Assembly (NCBI GenBank): GCA_900618425.1
Contig: UZAN01039860.1
Coordinates: forward strand, 44,004 to 108,003
Direction: 5' to 3'
Length of the DNA: 64,000 nucleotides
Origin: Echinostoma caproni
Lineage: Eukaryota > Platyhelminthes > Trematoda > Plagiorchiida > Echinostomatidae
The notes under the pieces are model-generated. The model had not been told where the DNA came from, ran no database searches, and worked only from the letters and a program-made list of their open reading frames with translations. The translations under genes were made by a program, and so were the position numbers. Below are positions 37,473-50,497 of the stretch, one piece after another (positions within the stretch are counted from its first letter, which is position 1; each line of letters starts with the position of its first letter).

Positions 37473-38624
37473 ATGTGTACCCAGATTTCCACACCTCATC
37501 ACGAATGACCACTGCCGGTCAATGTGCTGACAAACACTTTACACGTGCCTGTGTGTGTGCTTGCATGCAAGCGACTGAAGCACATAGCAGAAATGAAGAG
37601 AGCATGTCAGACGAACAGATCGGACATAAAGTCAGCCACGAAAACACACACACAGTGCTCCGCCAAACGACAGTGCGGATCGAGTGTTTCTTCCGATTTC
37701 AACAATCCTATCAAATGCGATTCAAAGAACAGTGGAGGTTGAACAAACGCGCTAACAAACAAGCTAAGTTGTCGGAAATGCGAAGAGATAGTTCACCGCA
37801 TTTATTATGACGACACGTCTTAAGATCCAGTGCCACACCCATTCTAAAAGATACAACTGCTAATCGATTAGTCTATCGAACTGCTGACATAAATACACGG
37901 TGAATTCTGTAGATGCTGAACTTTACCGTGAATAAAAACTCTACAGGAACTACCTCCTATGCATGTTGCGTTCCTCAATCTCCGGATAAATTGTTGTGCA
38001 TGAATCGAATTGCTGCAATAATCTTAAATGATTATCGACAATTATTAATCGTTGACCTCTATCACCAGGTAGGCTATGGGAAATTCCAGTTGCACACCCC
38101 AGGTACCGTATCCGGTATGATTTGTCTGAGCAATCTGGTGTATGCACTAAGAGCCTTTCGGTTTTGCCTTATAGTTTATTCCGTTGAGGGGATGCGTTAA
38201 AATCTTTGCTTTGGCCGCTGGTTTTGAGTTCCAATCTCTCAACGACTGTCTGCTTATCATACGAAATAAATAACCAATTTCCCTCTGTGAATTACTACTC
38301 TGTCCCCTCATCGAACGAATTCAGAAATCTCATGCACGACCGACCACTGATGTGAAATTTTTCATTTCATGGACAAAAAATCAGTCCCTCAATTCGTATT
38401 CCTATCCCTGAGGTCATAGTGGATGCATGCTGAAATGTGATGAGTAAGAACCCAATCTCTTATCGATTGACACAATGATCGATCGGAGCAACAGTGCATT
38501 CAAGCTCCATTGTTCTTAGTTCCGCATTAGCAGTCGTTAATGTGAGCTAACAGAGGAATATAATTACTTAGCGGTGTATCCCATCATTCTAACTGGGTTG
38601 ATGTATGCACGGATTCCGCTTTTC

Positions 38625-38645
38625 GTTGTTGTTGTTGTTATTATT
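38625..38645. repeat. GTT/ATT triplet repeat
   Basis: Consecutive GTT units passing into ATT. Confidence 0.85.
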
Positions 38646-39594
38646 GATATAGATATTTTGGTCACACAACTCAGCAATGCCTGATGAATCAAAATGACTG
38701 AGAAGTAAACTGGATAGTTGTCGGCTGGTTCTGTATTTGGTAAACTGCAACCAATTCCGTTGAGAGAACTGGCAGCAATCCAGTTTGTGAGATACTAGAA
38801 CGACCAGTTTATCAATATTTTTCTGGTCTTCGAACTCGTCAAGAAAAATCAGGCCTACCTAACACATCGTTTAGATTTTTTACCAGTTGACGCATTGGCC
38901 TAAATGGAATACTGTAATTAGAAGAGTAGTCACTAGCGATTTTCGTTTCGTATGAAGATTTCTATTCGAACGATTTAATGGGTGAGACTGGTTCATTGCT
39001 GACGTTCACTGGAGTGTAATCAGTGGATCATGTCACGCAACGCTTACTACAGACAACCAGTAAGATCAACCAGCTGTTCTGTCCGAGTCACTTTCAACCT
39101 ACTTCAACTTCAAAAGACAAGTTAGTCACGTAAATATCCGCCCCGGTCGGTAGCATGCTCAGAGAAACAGTGTTCGCCAAAAAACATTTTCTCAGTTTAT
39201 TGTTGAAATATTGCACAAATGATAGACTGTTTGGTAACTTCTCATATCTCAGGATAGAAGGTTTTAGCTATCAGGGGAATCAGTCAGAATGGTTTGCCTA
39301 ACTTCAGCTTATTCAACAACGAAATAAAGACTGTCCAGTGGTAAGGCAAATTATTCTTAATAAACACAAATGTAAATGAAAATAGTGATGCTATTTATGT
39401 GTTAATCGTTATTCATCTAGTTATCTTTTAGGTTTCTTAATCCTTGATTACCAAACTAGTTGAAACTCAGCGACAATTTCATCGAAATTCACCTCGGTGC
39501 GTCCGCAAATCTGTGTATTAAATGGGAATAAAATTCATTAATTAATCCGGGGAACTTACTGGTTAGTTGAGGTACCGCTGATTTATGCTCGCCT

Positions 39595-39702
39595 GCCTGA
39601 CTGACCGGCTGACTGATTGACTGACAGACAGACTGGATGACTGAATGATTGACTGACTGACTGATAGATGGATTGAAGGTTAGATGGATGGTTAGACTGA
39701 TA
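39595..39702 (+). repeat. Imperfect CTGA / GATG tetranucleotide array
   Basis: About 108 bases of CTGA units with scattered changes, grading into GATG/GGTTA-type units at the right end. No coding or RNA signal. Confidence 0.85.
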
Positions 39703-42395
39703 AAAGAGAAAGCTTTGAATAGAAAAAATCAAGTGCACTGGTAATATGTGTGAAATCGACAGGTGAGGTGTTGGTGATTTGTGTTTAAAAATTCATTCAT
39801 GCAGTTCTCAATGGATTCATCAAATGGTTAAGCAAAACAACAAACCTCCGTAATCATACAACACATACCTGTGTTTACAATAAGGTATCATTCATTATTG
39901 CTCCAGTACAAATGAACTTAACATAAATTCACAATTTATGTGTGACGATTGGTTTCTCCCGGTGCTCACGGAAACCCTGCTGCGTTCTTCCATTTAAAGC
40001 CACCCAACCATCTACCGCGCGCATTTTTTTTATGTGCATGAGAATCGACTAATAAATACATAGATTTCACTTTTAGTCCCCTTGAAAGAGGATGGACAAA
40101 AGGTGAAAGTTTGCCAACTAAAAATTAGAGAAATGGTTAGTCAGCTTACTTATCATGATCAAACTGAATCCCGCGTTACTCATCTATCGATCCTATGCGA
40201 CGAAAGCTTCAGTACTTTTAACCCTGAGGTGCAAACCTGATTCCCGTTCAAGAAAAAAAACAAGTAAAAATGCAGCGTTATTCTTTTGTTACTGATAAAC
40301 TGTTCAATGAAATACCAGTGTGAAATAGAATCCGTAAATTATATCTAGATATATATTGTCTTTCTCTTTATTACTATCATTATAATTAAGCATGTTCGAT
40401 TATCAGTTGTTTAGCCCTTGCCATGTAATAGACATGTTTTGCTCTATTTTCGACGTAACTTTCACCAGTTCGTACGCGATTCACTAGTGGTGGTTTGAGA
40501 TATGTTTCCTTAAACTTCCTTGTTTCACAAAATACCCGTATGTGATAATTGTCAAAGAGCACTGGGCAGCAGAGTTCTGTTTGTTCAGACTCGTCAACAG
40601 TGCCTAGTTTCTCTGTCAGGGCTGGAACCATAAACCTTAAGATTGGAAACTGAAATTCAAACCTCTGAACAACACATTCGACGACCAATGTCTTGATAAC
40701 CACCGCCACATTAATGAGACATATCTTTACTTTATGGTGTTTCGATGTGCAGATACGAAGTTTCGTATGCTTGTGTTTATTAATGGTGTTTCCTACTAAG
40801 GAAAACCACAGTCAAATAACGACTTAATTTATCTGATTAACAGTAATAGGTTTGTAACCTCCACACTATTGGCTTCGAATATTCTAGACGAATTAATAAT
40901 GAAAACCCAAAGCCCAAAGCCGGAATTGTGCAAACAGTTTGTATCGCCCTTCATCTCGGATGAAACAAATATATATCACAAAGGAAATGACACTGCGTGA
41001 GGTTTATTCTTAGAGTCAAATGTTACGATATGCGGCATACCACCTTATGGAATTATCGGAGTAAATGAGTCGGAGTGAGGTCACAGAAAAGATTATACCA
41101 TTTATGTGTTAGTTAAGAAGCGAAAACAATGATTAACGGTGTGCTAAATGTGCAAGCAGAAAAAATAGAAACAAACATTGATTAGCGATTTACAGCACGC
41201 CTTGTGTGGAGTGGTATATTGGATTTACCAACGTTAGTGGGAAGGTTCGCGTTAGGAGCGCAGTGCGGCGGAAAAGCAGTCATCTTTATGAAAACAGAAA
41301 GTGGTCAAAGACTTTCGGCCCTATCACTGCAATGCAAATATCCTCGATCTAGAGTATATTAGAGCAATATATTATCTATTATTCTGCCGTAAGATATAGT
41401 CAGGTAGTGAAAAGCATTTGAATGGTGCTGAAAAAAAGAAGAAAAATATGCTGATGGAACGAATTCCATGGTAGCCATCCATAAACCAAAGTGAGTGGAT
41501 GGTTCACCCACTGTCCAAAACTACGCATTTTACACATGCCGCTTACAAATGAGAAAATTTCAATCATGAAAGGTGGGTTCTTCGGAGTAAATATCACAGT
41601 TTGAATAGAAAAGCACAAATATTCAGTCTATTAACATTTTCGAATTATTCATTCGTAAATCATACTCTTTTTTACATGGTAACATTTTCAATCAGGATAA
41701 ACTGCACCAGTGGTATAAATCAACCCGTGGAAAGATCGTAACGAAGTTGCATGACATACGAATAATATAACAGTTTTCACATTACCTCGGGAATGCAGTG
41801 AACCATTGTGTTTACAACTCATCTTGTAATAGTTGCGAAATGTGGCTAGACTAATTTTGGGCTTGTACAACGATACCTGGCTTCGTGTTTATATTTTGTC
41901 AATCACTCGTGCCTATGTCTGGTGGTGAGGCTGACTATTGCTCATAATCCATCGCATTTTAATCTAGGTAGGAAGTGTGTGGGAAAACAGTCTACAGGAA
42001 TCGTAGATTCAAAAATCCGACATTACTGCTGCCCCCGGATCCCAAAATAATTGACACAGAATAAAGGTACACACCTCTTCTGTTCCTAGAGAAAGCGGCA
42101 AATTCGTTTATCCTACCTCATCAACAATATTCACGTGTAACGAACAAACAGGTTAGAAATGTAATTCATCAGCGACCAATATCTACTAATACCACGAAAA
42201 ATGGAGCTGGTTGATCGACATTTGTTGTAATACTGGTCTTACCACTGGACAATTGAACAAACCGCTTTATTCCTTCTGTGCAAGTTATAATACAATTCAT
42301 CTGTTTAATAAACACCCTCCAAATAATTATCCTCGTCCATATTCCCATTCTGCTACGTTCGGTTACTCCTCAACGGGAATCCATTTTGTTGTTTG

Positions 42396-43343
42396 NNNNN
42401 NNNNNNNNNNNNNNNNNNNNNNNNNNNNNNNNNNNNNNNNNNNNNNNNNNNNNNNNNNNNNNNNNNNNNNNNNNNNNNNNNNNNNNNNNNNNNNNNNNNN
42501 NNNNNNNNNNNNNNNNNNNNNNNNNNNNNNNNNNNNNNNNNNNNNNNNNNNNNNNNNNNNNNNNNNNNNNNNNNNNNNNNNNNNNNNNNNNNNNNNNNNN
42601 NNNNNNNNNNNNNNNNNNNNNNNNNNNNNNNNNNNNNNNNNNNNNNNNNNNNNNNNNNNNNNNNNNNNNNNNNNNNNNNNNNNNNNNNNNNNNNNNNNNN
42701 NNNNNNNNNNNNNNNNNNNNNNNNNNNNNNNNNNNNNNNNNNNNNNNNNNNNNNNNNNNNNNNNNNNNNNNNNNNNNNNNNNNNNNNNNNNNNNNNNNNN
42801 NNNNNNNNNNNNNNNNNNNNNNNNNNNNNNNNNNNNNNNNNNNNNNNNNNNNNNNNNNNNNNNNNNNNNNNNNNNNNNNNNNNNNNNNNNNNNNNNNNNN
42901 NNNNNNNNNNNNNNNNNNNNNNNNNNNNNNNNNNNNNNNNNNNNNNNNNNNNNNNNNNNNNNNNNNNNNNNNNNNNNNNNNNNNNNNNNNNNNNNNNNNN
43001 NNNNNNNNNNNNNNNNNNNNNNNNNNNNNNNNNNNNNNNNNNNNNNNNNNNNNNNNNNNNNNNNNNNNNNNNNNNNNNNNNNNNNNNNNNNNNNNNNNNN
43101 NNNNNNNNNNNNNNNNNNNNNNNNNNNNNNNNNNNNNNNNNNNNNNNNNNNNNNNNNNNNNNNNNNNNNNNNNNNNNNNNNNNNNNNNNNNNNNNNNNNN
43201 NNNNNNNNNNNNNNNNNNNNNNNNNNNNNNNNNNNNNNNNNNNNNNNNNNNNNNNNNNNNNNNNNNNNNNNNNNNNNNNNNNNNNNNNNNNNNNNNNNNN
43301 NNNNNNNNNNNNNNNNNNNNNNNNNNNNNNNNNNNNNNNNNNN
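42396..43343. other. Assembly gap (948 N)
   Basis: The largest run of N in the window. Any open frame spanning it is meaningless. Confidence 0.99.
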
Positions 43344-44406
43344 CCCATGAAGCTGATTTGCCCCTTAGCAAACGTTATCGTATGAAACAAGCAGATTTAG
43401 CTGTGTGAATAACATAGCTGACAGAAATGTAGTCTCACTATGGAAGTTGTTCATATTCACAGTTGCTATATGGGTGAGCGTCTGTAAAGTTTCCTGTGAT
43501 GAAATCACAATACCTAAATCCTGTCAGTTACTGGAGAAAAAAAAGTCACAAACCATCAAAAAAGCTTAACCAAAAGCTGGATGAAATGAGTGCGACAAAG
43601 ATATGCAAATCAACCATTCTATTAAATAAATAAATGTTACAAAGTCTGAACTCACTATGATTACGACGAGTAACTCATCAAGAAGAAGAATAGATTATTT
43701 CTTCAATGAGTCATTAGTATCAAGTCAGTTGAGTATGATGATCTCCTGTTGGTTTTTGCTACACATCTTCAATGACAGACGAATAACAAGGACTATATTT
43801 AGCCTTGGGATATGTGAACACTTAATTATTTGAAAAATTTACCCAGATGGTGTGTTGTGAATCTCGTTTATGTGATTTCAATCAGTACACATCTGTTGAA
43901 CCCTGTAACATAAACATTTCGGTAGCTGCGCCTAAATGAGTAAAGATTGAGTAAACATCTGTCTGATAAAAACCAAACCTGTACACACTCGCTCAACAAA
44001 GTCACTGTAGTTCGTCCAAACAAAAGCCTCAACCGAAGCAACGTCTCCCTCTGACCGGAGAAATGGGTAACTTGGATTATTAGATTTATATACACCCAAC
44101 AGTTTGCATATCGAGTGCATGTGATTACGAAGGTGAGTATTGAAGGTATCAGCAAAAAAATGCGTGTCCATGAATACATGTAGGTATGTATATGTGGGTA
44201 GGCAAGTATGTATCTATGCGCATACATATCCGTGTATCGTGTTTCTCCATTGAATCAGGACAGCCTGCTACGCGCTGTGCTCGCATGTGTAGGCGTGAGC
44301 TATCGCCTCTACATTTTACTGATTGAGAAAGACAGAGAGAAGAAAAATTCATGTGATGGAAATGTAACTCACACTTCAACTTGTTACATTTTCCGGTTTT
44401 CGTCAG
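43344..44406. other. Unassigned stretch
   Basis: Nothing recognised up to the possible exon at 44407. Confidence 0.5.
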
Positions 44407-44575
44407 TCAACTTTCACAAGTGGAACAAGTCCTGACTGGTGAATGGTGTTCAACTGAATGTCGCAGACATGTTGAATTACAGCGTACCATCAACCTACTC
44501 GATGAGGTCATGCAAACAGAGGGCCAGTTATGTAGGACTGCAGTGAAAAAACTGCAGGGCGCAAGAACAAATTGA
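44407..44575 (+). CDS. Possible terminal exon, helical protein of unknown function
   Basis: A pyrimidine-rich tract ending TTTTCGTCAG (44397-44406) could be a splice acceptor. The frame after it gives about 55 residues ending in TGA at 44573-44575. The sequence is charged and helix-prone: GEWCSTECRRHVELQRTINL followed by LLDEVMQTEGQLCRTAVKKL, with hydrophobic residues at heptad-like spacing, as in a short coiled coil or helical bundle. I do not recognise the family. No matching upstream exon or AATAAA signal close downstream was found. The length alone is not significant, so the call rests on the acceptor and on protein-like composition. Confidence 0.3.
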
Positions 44576-45177
44576 ATTAAACTGTTTCTCATGTGACCTG
44601 ATTTTAAGAGCACTTTGGAATGTAGTACGATTAGACCCGCGTATGTAACTAGGGCAACAACAAACAATGAGTTTAATGTTGGTCTCATACCTAATGGACA
44701 ACATCATCCTCGTGAGTCAAACAGTTTATTGAATTAAACATTATATTAATTCAAGAGCATCCTTTTTGTCACTTGGATATTTTTAATCATATTTTACCAT
44801 TTCACTCTGGTCCTTTACGAAATTTAGGCTACCTACAGGTTTTCTGTTCTAAGTTTCAAACTACACGAAGACTTCTACTCAAGTGAGTCCTACAAAACTC
44901 CTTTCAACATTCAGAATCGGTCAGTTAAATGAAATAATTAACAACAAATCATTTGAGGGGCAAAGCGAGCACATTTCCCAAAATGCAACTTTATTCACTC
45001 AGACTAACCGGCAGAACTGAGTACCAAACAATACACCATGGAGCGATTGTGATCAAGGTTATCAATTCAGCAACCCGAAAGAGAATGAATTGAAATCTGC
45101 CCACCACTGATCATATGTTTCACCTACATATATATATATATATATATATAGCAGTCTTTCATTGATTAAGCATTAGA
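44576..45177. other. Unassigned stretch
   Basis: AT-rich, nothing recognised apart from the TA run listed separately. Confidence 0.5.
45127..45151. repeat. (TA)n microsatellite
   Basis: An uninterrupted TA run of about 25 bases. Confidence 0.93.
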
Positions 45178-45262
45178 TGTGGGTTCGAAACCTAATTCTT
45201 AGAGAGTTCATTGTACAAAAGCTTATGCGAACGTCCATGTGTGGGTTTGAATCCCCTGAGTT
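45178..45262 (+). repeat. Two B-box-like motifs, possible tRNA-derived remnants
   Basis: GGGTTCGAAACC (about 45182-45193) and GGGTTTGAATCCCC (about 45243-45256) both resemble polymerase III B boxes, and each follows an AAGC-TTA/ATTA stretch and TGTG. No clear A box precedes either. They could be two worn tRNA-type SINE heads in the same orientation; chance is not excluded. Confidence 0.25.
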
Positions 45263-45924
45263 CGATGATCTTATCTAAATCAGAATGCATAACACATTAT
45301 TATTAAGTGATTATTATACTGTTATATCAGACTTCAAATCCAACATCAGAATCACTACACAGAAATGGACATTTATCCTTCAGTAATTGTTAGTCTTGAA
45401 CCTAATAACTATGATAATTTTCTTAAAAGTAACGATAAATGATTGAGATACTTAATTCTTAGCAAAGATTTGTGATTGATATTATTCTGGCGGTTCAAAA
45501 ATTGAGCTGAGGACTGAAAAAGGCATTGGAATTCAAATTGCAGCTTCTATGAACAAGGTTCCTGACTTAAATTTATGCAAGGCACAAAGTGTACTCATTA
45601 CTCAAGTACCACAATAGAAATGAAACGGCTATCTTGTGCTCTTAAGTGAAGACATTACAAAACACTGTCAAACAAGTCACAAACGCGTGTTTGGATTTAT
45701 TCGACTAATTAATCCCTGCAATTTGAATAATCACTGATATTTCGATAACGGGGCTGTTATTTTGGGTTATTAGACGTATGTCTGATGTAGTGAGTATTTG
45801 CAAGTCCATAGGCGTACTTTAAAACGATTTCAAGTTCTCAGCTTGTTCAGATGAATAAGTCTGCCGACGGCAAATCCAGATGTCCGGTGAATGTGTAACA
45901 GCAGGTTGTGCACCAGTTCAAAAA

Positions 45925-46113
45925 TTAACGTATTTTCTTGTATGATCAAGTTGTGTAAATGAGGCGTAAGCTGAAAAACTGGGAAGTACTGGACAGCAGT
46001 TTGGACCTATTTGAGTCTCATCAGTAGTGAGAATCCATCGACCCAACTGGGGATCGAACCTAGGACCCCGCAGGTTAAACGCAAGTTTACTGGCCACACG
46101 GCCACCGGCCTGC
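45925..46113 (-). repeat. tRNA-headed SINE with hammerhead-like ribozyme (best copy)
   Basis: On the minus strand a tRNA-like head has an A box TGGCCGTGTGG (46094-46104) and a B box GGTTCGATCCCC (46049-46060), the internal promoter elements for RNA polymerase III. After GGGTCGATGGATT comes a hammerhead-like core: CTGATGA (46018-46024), a stem II of four pairs (GACT with GGTC, the last a U-G pair) closing CAAATA, then CAAA where GAAA is expected, and CTGTC/CAGTAC at the presumed cleavage point. The body continues with CTTCCCAGTTTTTCAG. This order (A box, B box, hammerhead, then a CTTCCAGGTTTT-like body) is that of the schistosome Sm-alpha SINE as I remember it. The changed G should inactivate cleavage. 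The 3' end is not sharply defined. Confidence 0.75.
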
Positions 46114-47474
46114 TTATCAGACCGTTTCTCATTTTGAATATACAAGATACAGTACTACCCTCATTTATATCCAACACCAGTCTCCAATTTTATAAATCGG
46201 TTGGAAGCTTTCACAACTTGACTATTAAATAAGTCTTATTGTTTGAAAGTGCTGATAATAAAACAGCGATTTCACCTGTATTTCCAAGTCCTAACACTTT
46301 CATGTGAATACGTGTAAATAAGCGTGATATTCTGATTCCTTTCAGCAAAATTGTAACCCGTATGTATAAGCACTCTCAATTCTTAGCACAACGGTGTGAA
46401 TTTTATCATTTTTATCTCCATCTTCTCATAGTCCTGGAAAAGTTTTGTTCAACCCTCTGGCGCCTGAGGCCATCAGATATTCCATTTATCGGTTGGGATG
46501 TGCCAACTGACATAATGTCATTTGTTGTACTAACAAACGTGACCTTAGCATATTTAAACAAACTGTATAAGAAAATCGTATAATCAGTTGTAGAAAGTTC
46601 CACTTTCTGGTGTTTTCATCCTCTCTAAACTAAATTGTAACAGCGTCACTAAGCAATAATGCATCTCATGCATCAGGTAACTCGTGATTTTTGTTTTTAG
46701 TTGCAATGGGCGACTGGAAATTCCTACTTTTCATAGAGATTGACAGGTGTGATACCAGGATGTCAATCCGGAAACCATCAGCTTTGCTCTCTGGAAACTT
46801 TCTTTGGAGGGAAGGATGGGTTTTTCACCGAGAGGCGAAGCAGTTGTTCCTGGAAATCAGAAATTCAATTCCGATGACAACTGTTTTCCATCGGGTAGCT
46901 TGCATCAGTAGTAGCTTCAGAAAGATCAACCGTTATGCATACAAACCTCCGTCCTGTATTGCCCGCATTTCAGAAAACCAAGCAAAGCTGAATACCACTT
47001 ATGGAACTCCAGTGTTCAACCTAATACTCCCTTTAACGATGTCGTGCGTTCACATCAGGAACTGATAGTGCTGGTATGCAATAGTTCGGATGGAATGTGA
47101 GGGTGAGCTAGAGAGAGGGAAAAACAAACGAAAAATGCATTAGCTAATTCAATAATTTTTGAGAGTACACTTTAGTGTATCTATAGCAAAATAGGTCAAA
47201 TGTGGGGCAGGGTAGTTAAACTAGCCCCACCCCGGGGTGTCTCATGGGGCTGGCACGTCCTCAGTCCACGAAGTAAGGAGTACTTTTCACAGAAGTAGCT
47301 TTCAACCTGGTTCTAGTATAACTTTAAGTGCATTACTTAAACATTATTGAAAGTCAATCAAAATTGAGGTAGATGATATAAAAAATGATATGGTAACACA
47401 GTATCACTAAACCCCGTTGTAAATGTACCTGCATGAATATTATTAAAAATCTGAAGCAACAGACTGCTGTACCC
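46114..47474. other. Unassigned stretch
   Basis: An open frame at 46706-47065 (+) follows a good acceptor-like TTTTTGTTTTTAG, but at 120 codons it is within chance and unrecognised. Confidence 0.45.
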
Positions 47475-47540
47475 TTTTTAAATTACAGCTCTATTCAACA
47501 TTAACTGTAATTCGTTTCGATACCTCTCATCAGGGACCAT
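47475..47540 (-). ncRNA. Penelope-type hammerhead-like motif
   Basis: The minus strand reads CCCTGATGAGAGGTATCGAA then ACG: an intact CTGATGA (47527-47533), a very short stem II (GA/TC with a GGTA loop) and an intact GAAA (47515-47518). Directly after it, AATTACAG (47505-47512) can pair perfectly with CTGTAATT (47481-47488), giving an 8 bp stem where stem III would be. Penelope-like elements are known to carry hammerhead motifs with CTGATGA...CGAAAC in their terminal repeats, and Penelope fragments exist elsewhere in this window. No stem I could be drawn, and no Penelope protein lies next to it, so this is a likely remnant only. Confidence 0.4.
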
Positions 47541-50497
47541 CTCGCAGAAAACTACTTTCCAAACCTCGAGGAGATAGCCATTCTGGTTCAGGAATTAAAA
47601 CCAGACATGCACATTTCAAAGATTTTAAAAACATTTAAGTTACAATCGCTGAAAGTTATTCGTCCATTGCTAGTTATGTGTGCAACGGAAAATACCGATG
47701 CTCATGTGATCCATCGATTACCAGTATTTTGATAGTTTCGTATATCCAAGCAGAGCACTGCTGACTTGTTCCTCCTCGAAGACATGCGAACTACCTGCTG
47801 CATGAGTATGCCTCTTGTCTGAATAGAAACGTGCAATTCTTCTTGCCTGATTTTGAGCAAAATCTAATCGCATACAACAGCAGCTTTCATATGATAAAAC
47901 CGTGAACTGCATTCGGCAATCGGCACATCTACGGCATAAATATGAAGTAGAAGAGTTATTCTGGGACGGAAAAATAAAGAACTGTAACAAATCTGGTTGA
48001 GATTCTAATGCTCCAAAGTAGCACGTAAATAATCCAGGTTTATGACATTGTCGTCCAAGGTAACGATTTAACATTCTATTCTCACACGGTGCAACTGAAC
48101 TGGTGTTTATGCTGTTCAGTGAAATTCAGATGGGGAAAAAACTCATCGTCATCAATGGAGTGCACTTGATTGACGTCGTATGTTTACGTTGCTTTTCTTC
48201 AAGCTTTTATTTAGCTCCGATAAAATTGTATGCTCGCTTCAGTCCTGAAACCGAAACTCGAACAAGAATAGCACACGCTCTTCCCAAACAGAGCTCACTG
48301 TGTACCACCTTGCGGCAAGCTACACGTACGTAGCAATGATTTTTGGCAAGGGGAGAGGGACCTAAGTGGTGGTTGCATAGGGAATTCGGACTCTTATTCA
48401 CAACCGGATGACACAAACCACGGAACTGAATCACGTCAGTTTGAACCCAGCATTCCAATCCTTACATTCACACCCACACCCACATGCGAACTACTCGACT
48501 GACTCCAATTTTTCACATCAAACAAACACGCACGCGCTTTCTTATCAACACCAGTCTTCTTGTTCACACTTCAATTTGTCGCGTTCATTCGGAGGTGATC
48601 TCGACTCAAACGCGACCCCGATTGATGTTACACGAGTGACTGAGGCGCAATGCACGGTTGACGAAACTTGACGAGCAATGTGACTGTTGATTTGAACGAG
48701 TTCACGCGCACCTGAGCGCATGGCTACACACCACATCTAACACGCGAAATTCAAACGACCGGTTGGTGCGGCGTTGCATGCAATTCCGACGCGCCGGGTC
48801 AACACATTTCTCGTGATAAATGAACAGAACAAGTTAGAAGAAGTTGACAGAGGAGGTGTTGCAACCGTTCCACATTTTGGATCAGATTACGAGTTCCTTC
48901 ATTTAAAGAAAAAAAAACAACCAAGTGTGTACGAGAAGCATTCAACAATAGTGAGAAGCAAATAGGCTTGTACAAGTTAATCATTGAGGTAAAAATTTAA
49001 AGAAGAGTGTAAAGATAGCATTCGAAATGACTCGGTTTTCTTCAAAAAGAAGAGGAATGATTATGAAACGAAAGAGATCACTTCGTTGCTAGCAGAAAGA
49101 ACCTAGAAGAAGGTATGTGTGTGCGTGACTGTTGAATTGTGGTGCAGGAATCAGGCATGTATAATTTTCGAGAAGGGATGCAGAGAATCCCTAAGTAGAT
49201 TGACTTTTGTGGTGATGTTTCGTTTGCATTAGAGCAAAAAAGTAAACATTATAAAGTCTTTCAGAAGTGTCGTCATATCCTCAGGTATTCTGTCAGGCTT
49301 CCGATGTGCAGAGCATTACATTACTGTAGGCATCTTGAATGAGATACTATATTTTACATTTGTACTTTTATTTCATTCTTTCATAACAAAGATTAAGAAA
49401 ATTATCTGGAAAATTTGTTGAATGACCCGGCAATCTAGCAAGCGGATTGTAGTATATCACATCAGCATCTGAATACGGAAACAAATAAGTCGGGAGAAGT
49501 GTTAGTAGCACAGAAGGTTTTAAATGAACTCGTTAGCGTAGTCATTTTCACAAGAAAGATATGGTGAGATACCGAACCAAGAGGAACTGAGCTACTCAAA
49601 TTCATTTGCTCATATTCCGATGATTATGATTTCAGTATTTTTTAAACCTTTAATTACTTGAAAGAGCATTCATTAATAAAATTGGCGGGGAAATGGTGGA
49701 ATTTTAGGAACCCGTTTGCTCACTAGAACATTCCGAACAGTTCCAGTTTTTCTTTCACAAAACCATTCGGTACACGACGTAGAAACTGATTTAACTAATT
49801 GCATGTTACTTGGTCAAGAAATGGTTCCTGTTTTGGAAGTTGTCTACCCGTGTTTTCATAAGTTTTAGTATTTGATTTTGGAGGAAGAACAACACTTGAA
49901 AACTTTTCATAACTTGCACCCAACAATAGCATGCAAACTCTAGACTGCACAATCAGTCTCTACCGATTATTGCGCTTCTACGATTCACTCATCACTATGA
50001 ACCGTTATTCGATGAGTATCAATTGTTGCGTCTAAGGCTAATAAGATGGCGTGGGGGCTGGGTGGATCGAAACAAAGGCGTAATGATAAATCAGTTGGAT
50101 GGTCAGATAATTTCATGCTTTTAAGTTGGAAAGCATGTTATCGAAATACATTCAAGAAAACTCCGTACGCATTATTCGATTAAACGCGTAATGGATGAGA
50201 GGGTCGCATCACAAGCAGTGTATTCCTCACAGTGTATCTCACACAGAAACCCCTATCTAACCGGTGCCCCACAAGCTGTTTATCCAAGAACAGTTCACAA
50301 CACTTAAACCTCTATCTGTATTCGCATTTGTATTTGTGTATTGAATACCCGAGTTGAGGGTAACATGGTTAAGGCTTTCTTGTGAATGAAGAGTCACCTG
50401 TAGAGTATATTGGCTGAGCGCGCAAATGTGATTGCGAGTTAGTAGTGGTGCGGGGACACTTGATTGTTTTGCATCCCACCCCCAACCATTCCCTAAG
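47541..50497. other. Unassigned stretch
   Basis: A histidine/serine-rich plus-strand frame at 48408-48671 has disordered-protein-like composition, but two frames are open there and no consistent splice sites were found. The minus-strand frame at 47718-48074 is cysteine-rich but unrecognised. Neither exceeds chance length. Confidence 0.45.

Larger units (their letters stand above)
35986..42395. other. Unassigned stretch with microsatellites
   Basis: No gene recognised. Simple repeats inside it are listed separately. A frame at 36680-36943 (+) has a fair splice-acceptor-like sequence at about 36784 but no other support. A minus-strand frame at 40386-40709 is of chance length. Confidence 0.5.

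Noticed and set aside
42211..43408. Open frames of more than 300 codons on both strands
   Set aside because: They span the 948 N gap; only the short edges are real sequence.
46706..47065. 120-codon plus-strand frame after TTTTTGTTTTTAG
   Set aside because: Frames of this length are expected several times by chance in this window, and nothing in it is recognisable.
48408..48671. His/Ser-rich disordered-looking frame
   Set aside because: Two frames are open over the same CA-rich sequence, so composition rather than coding explains it.
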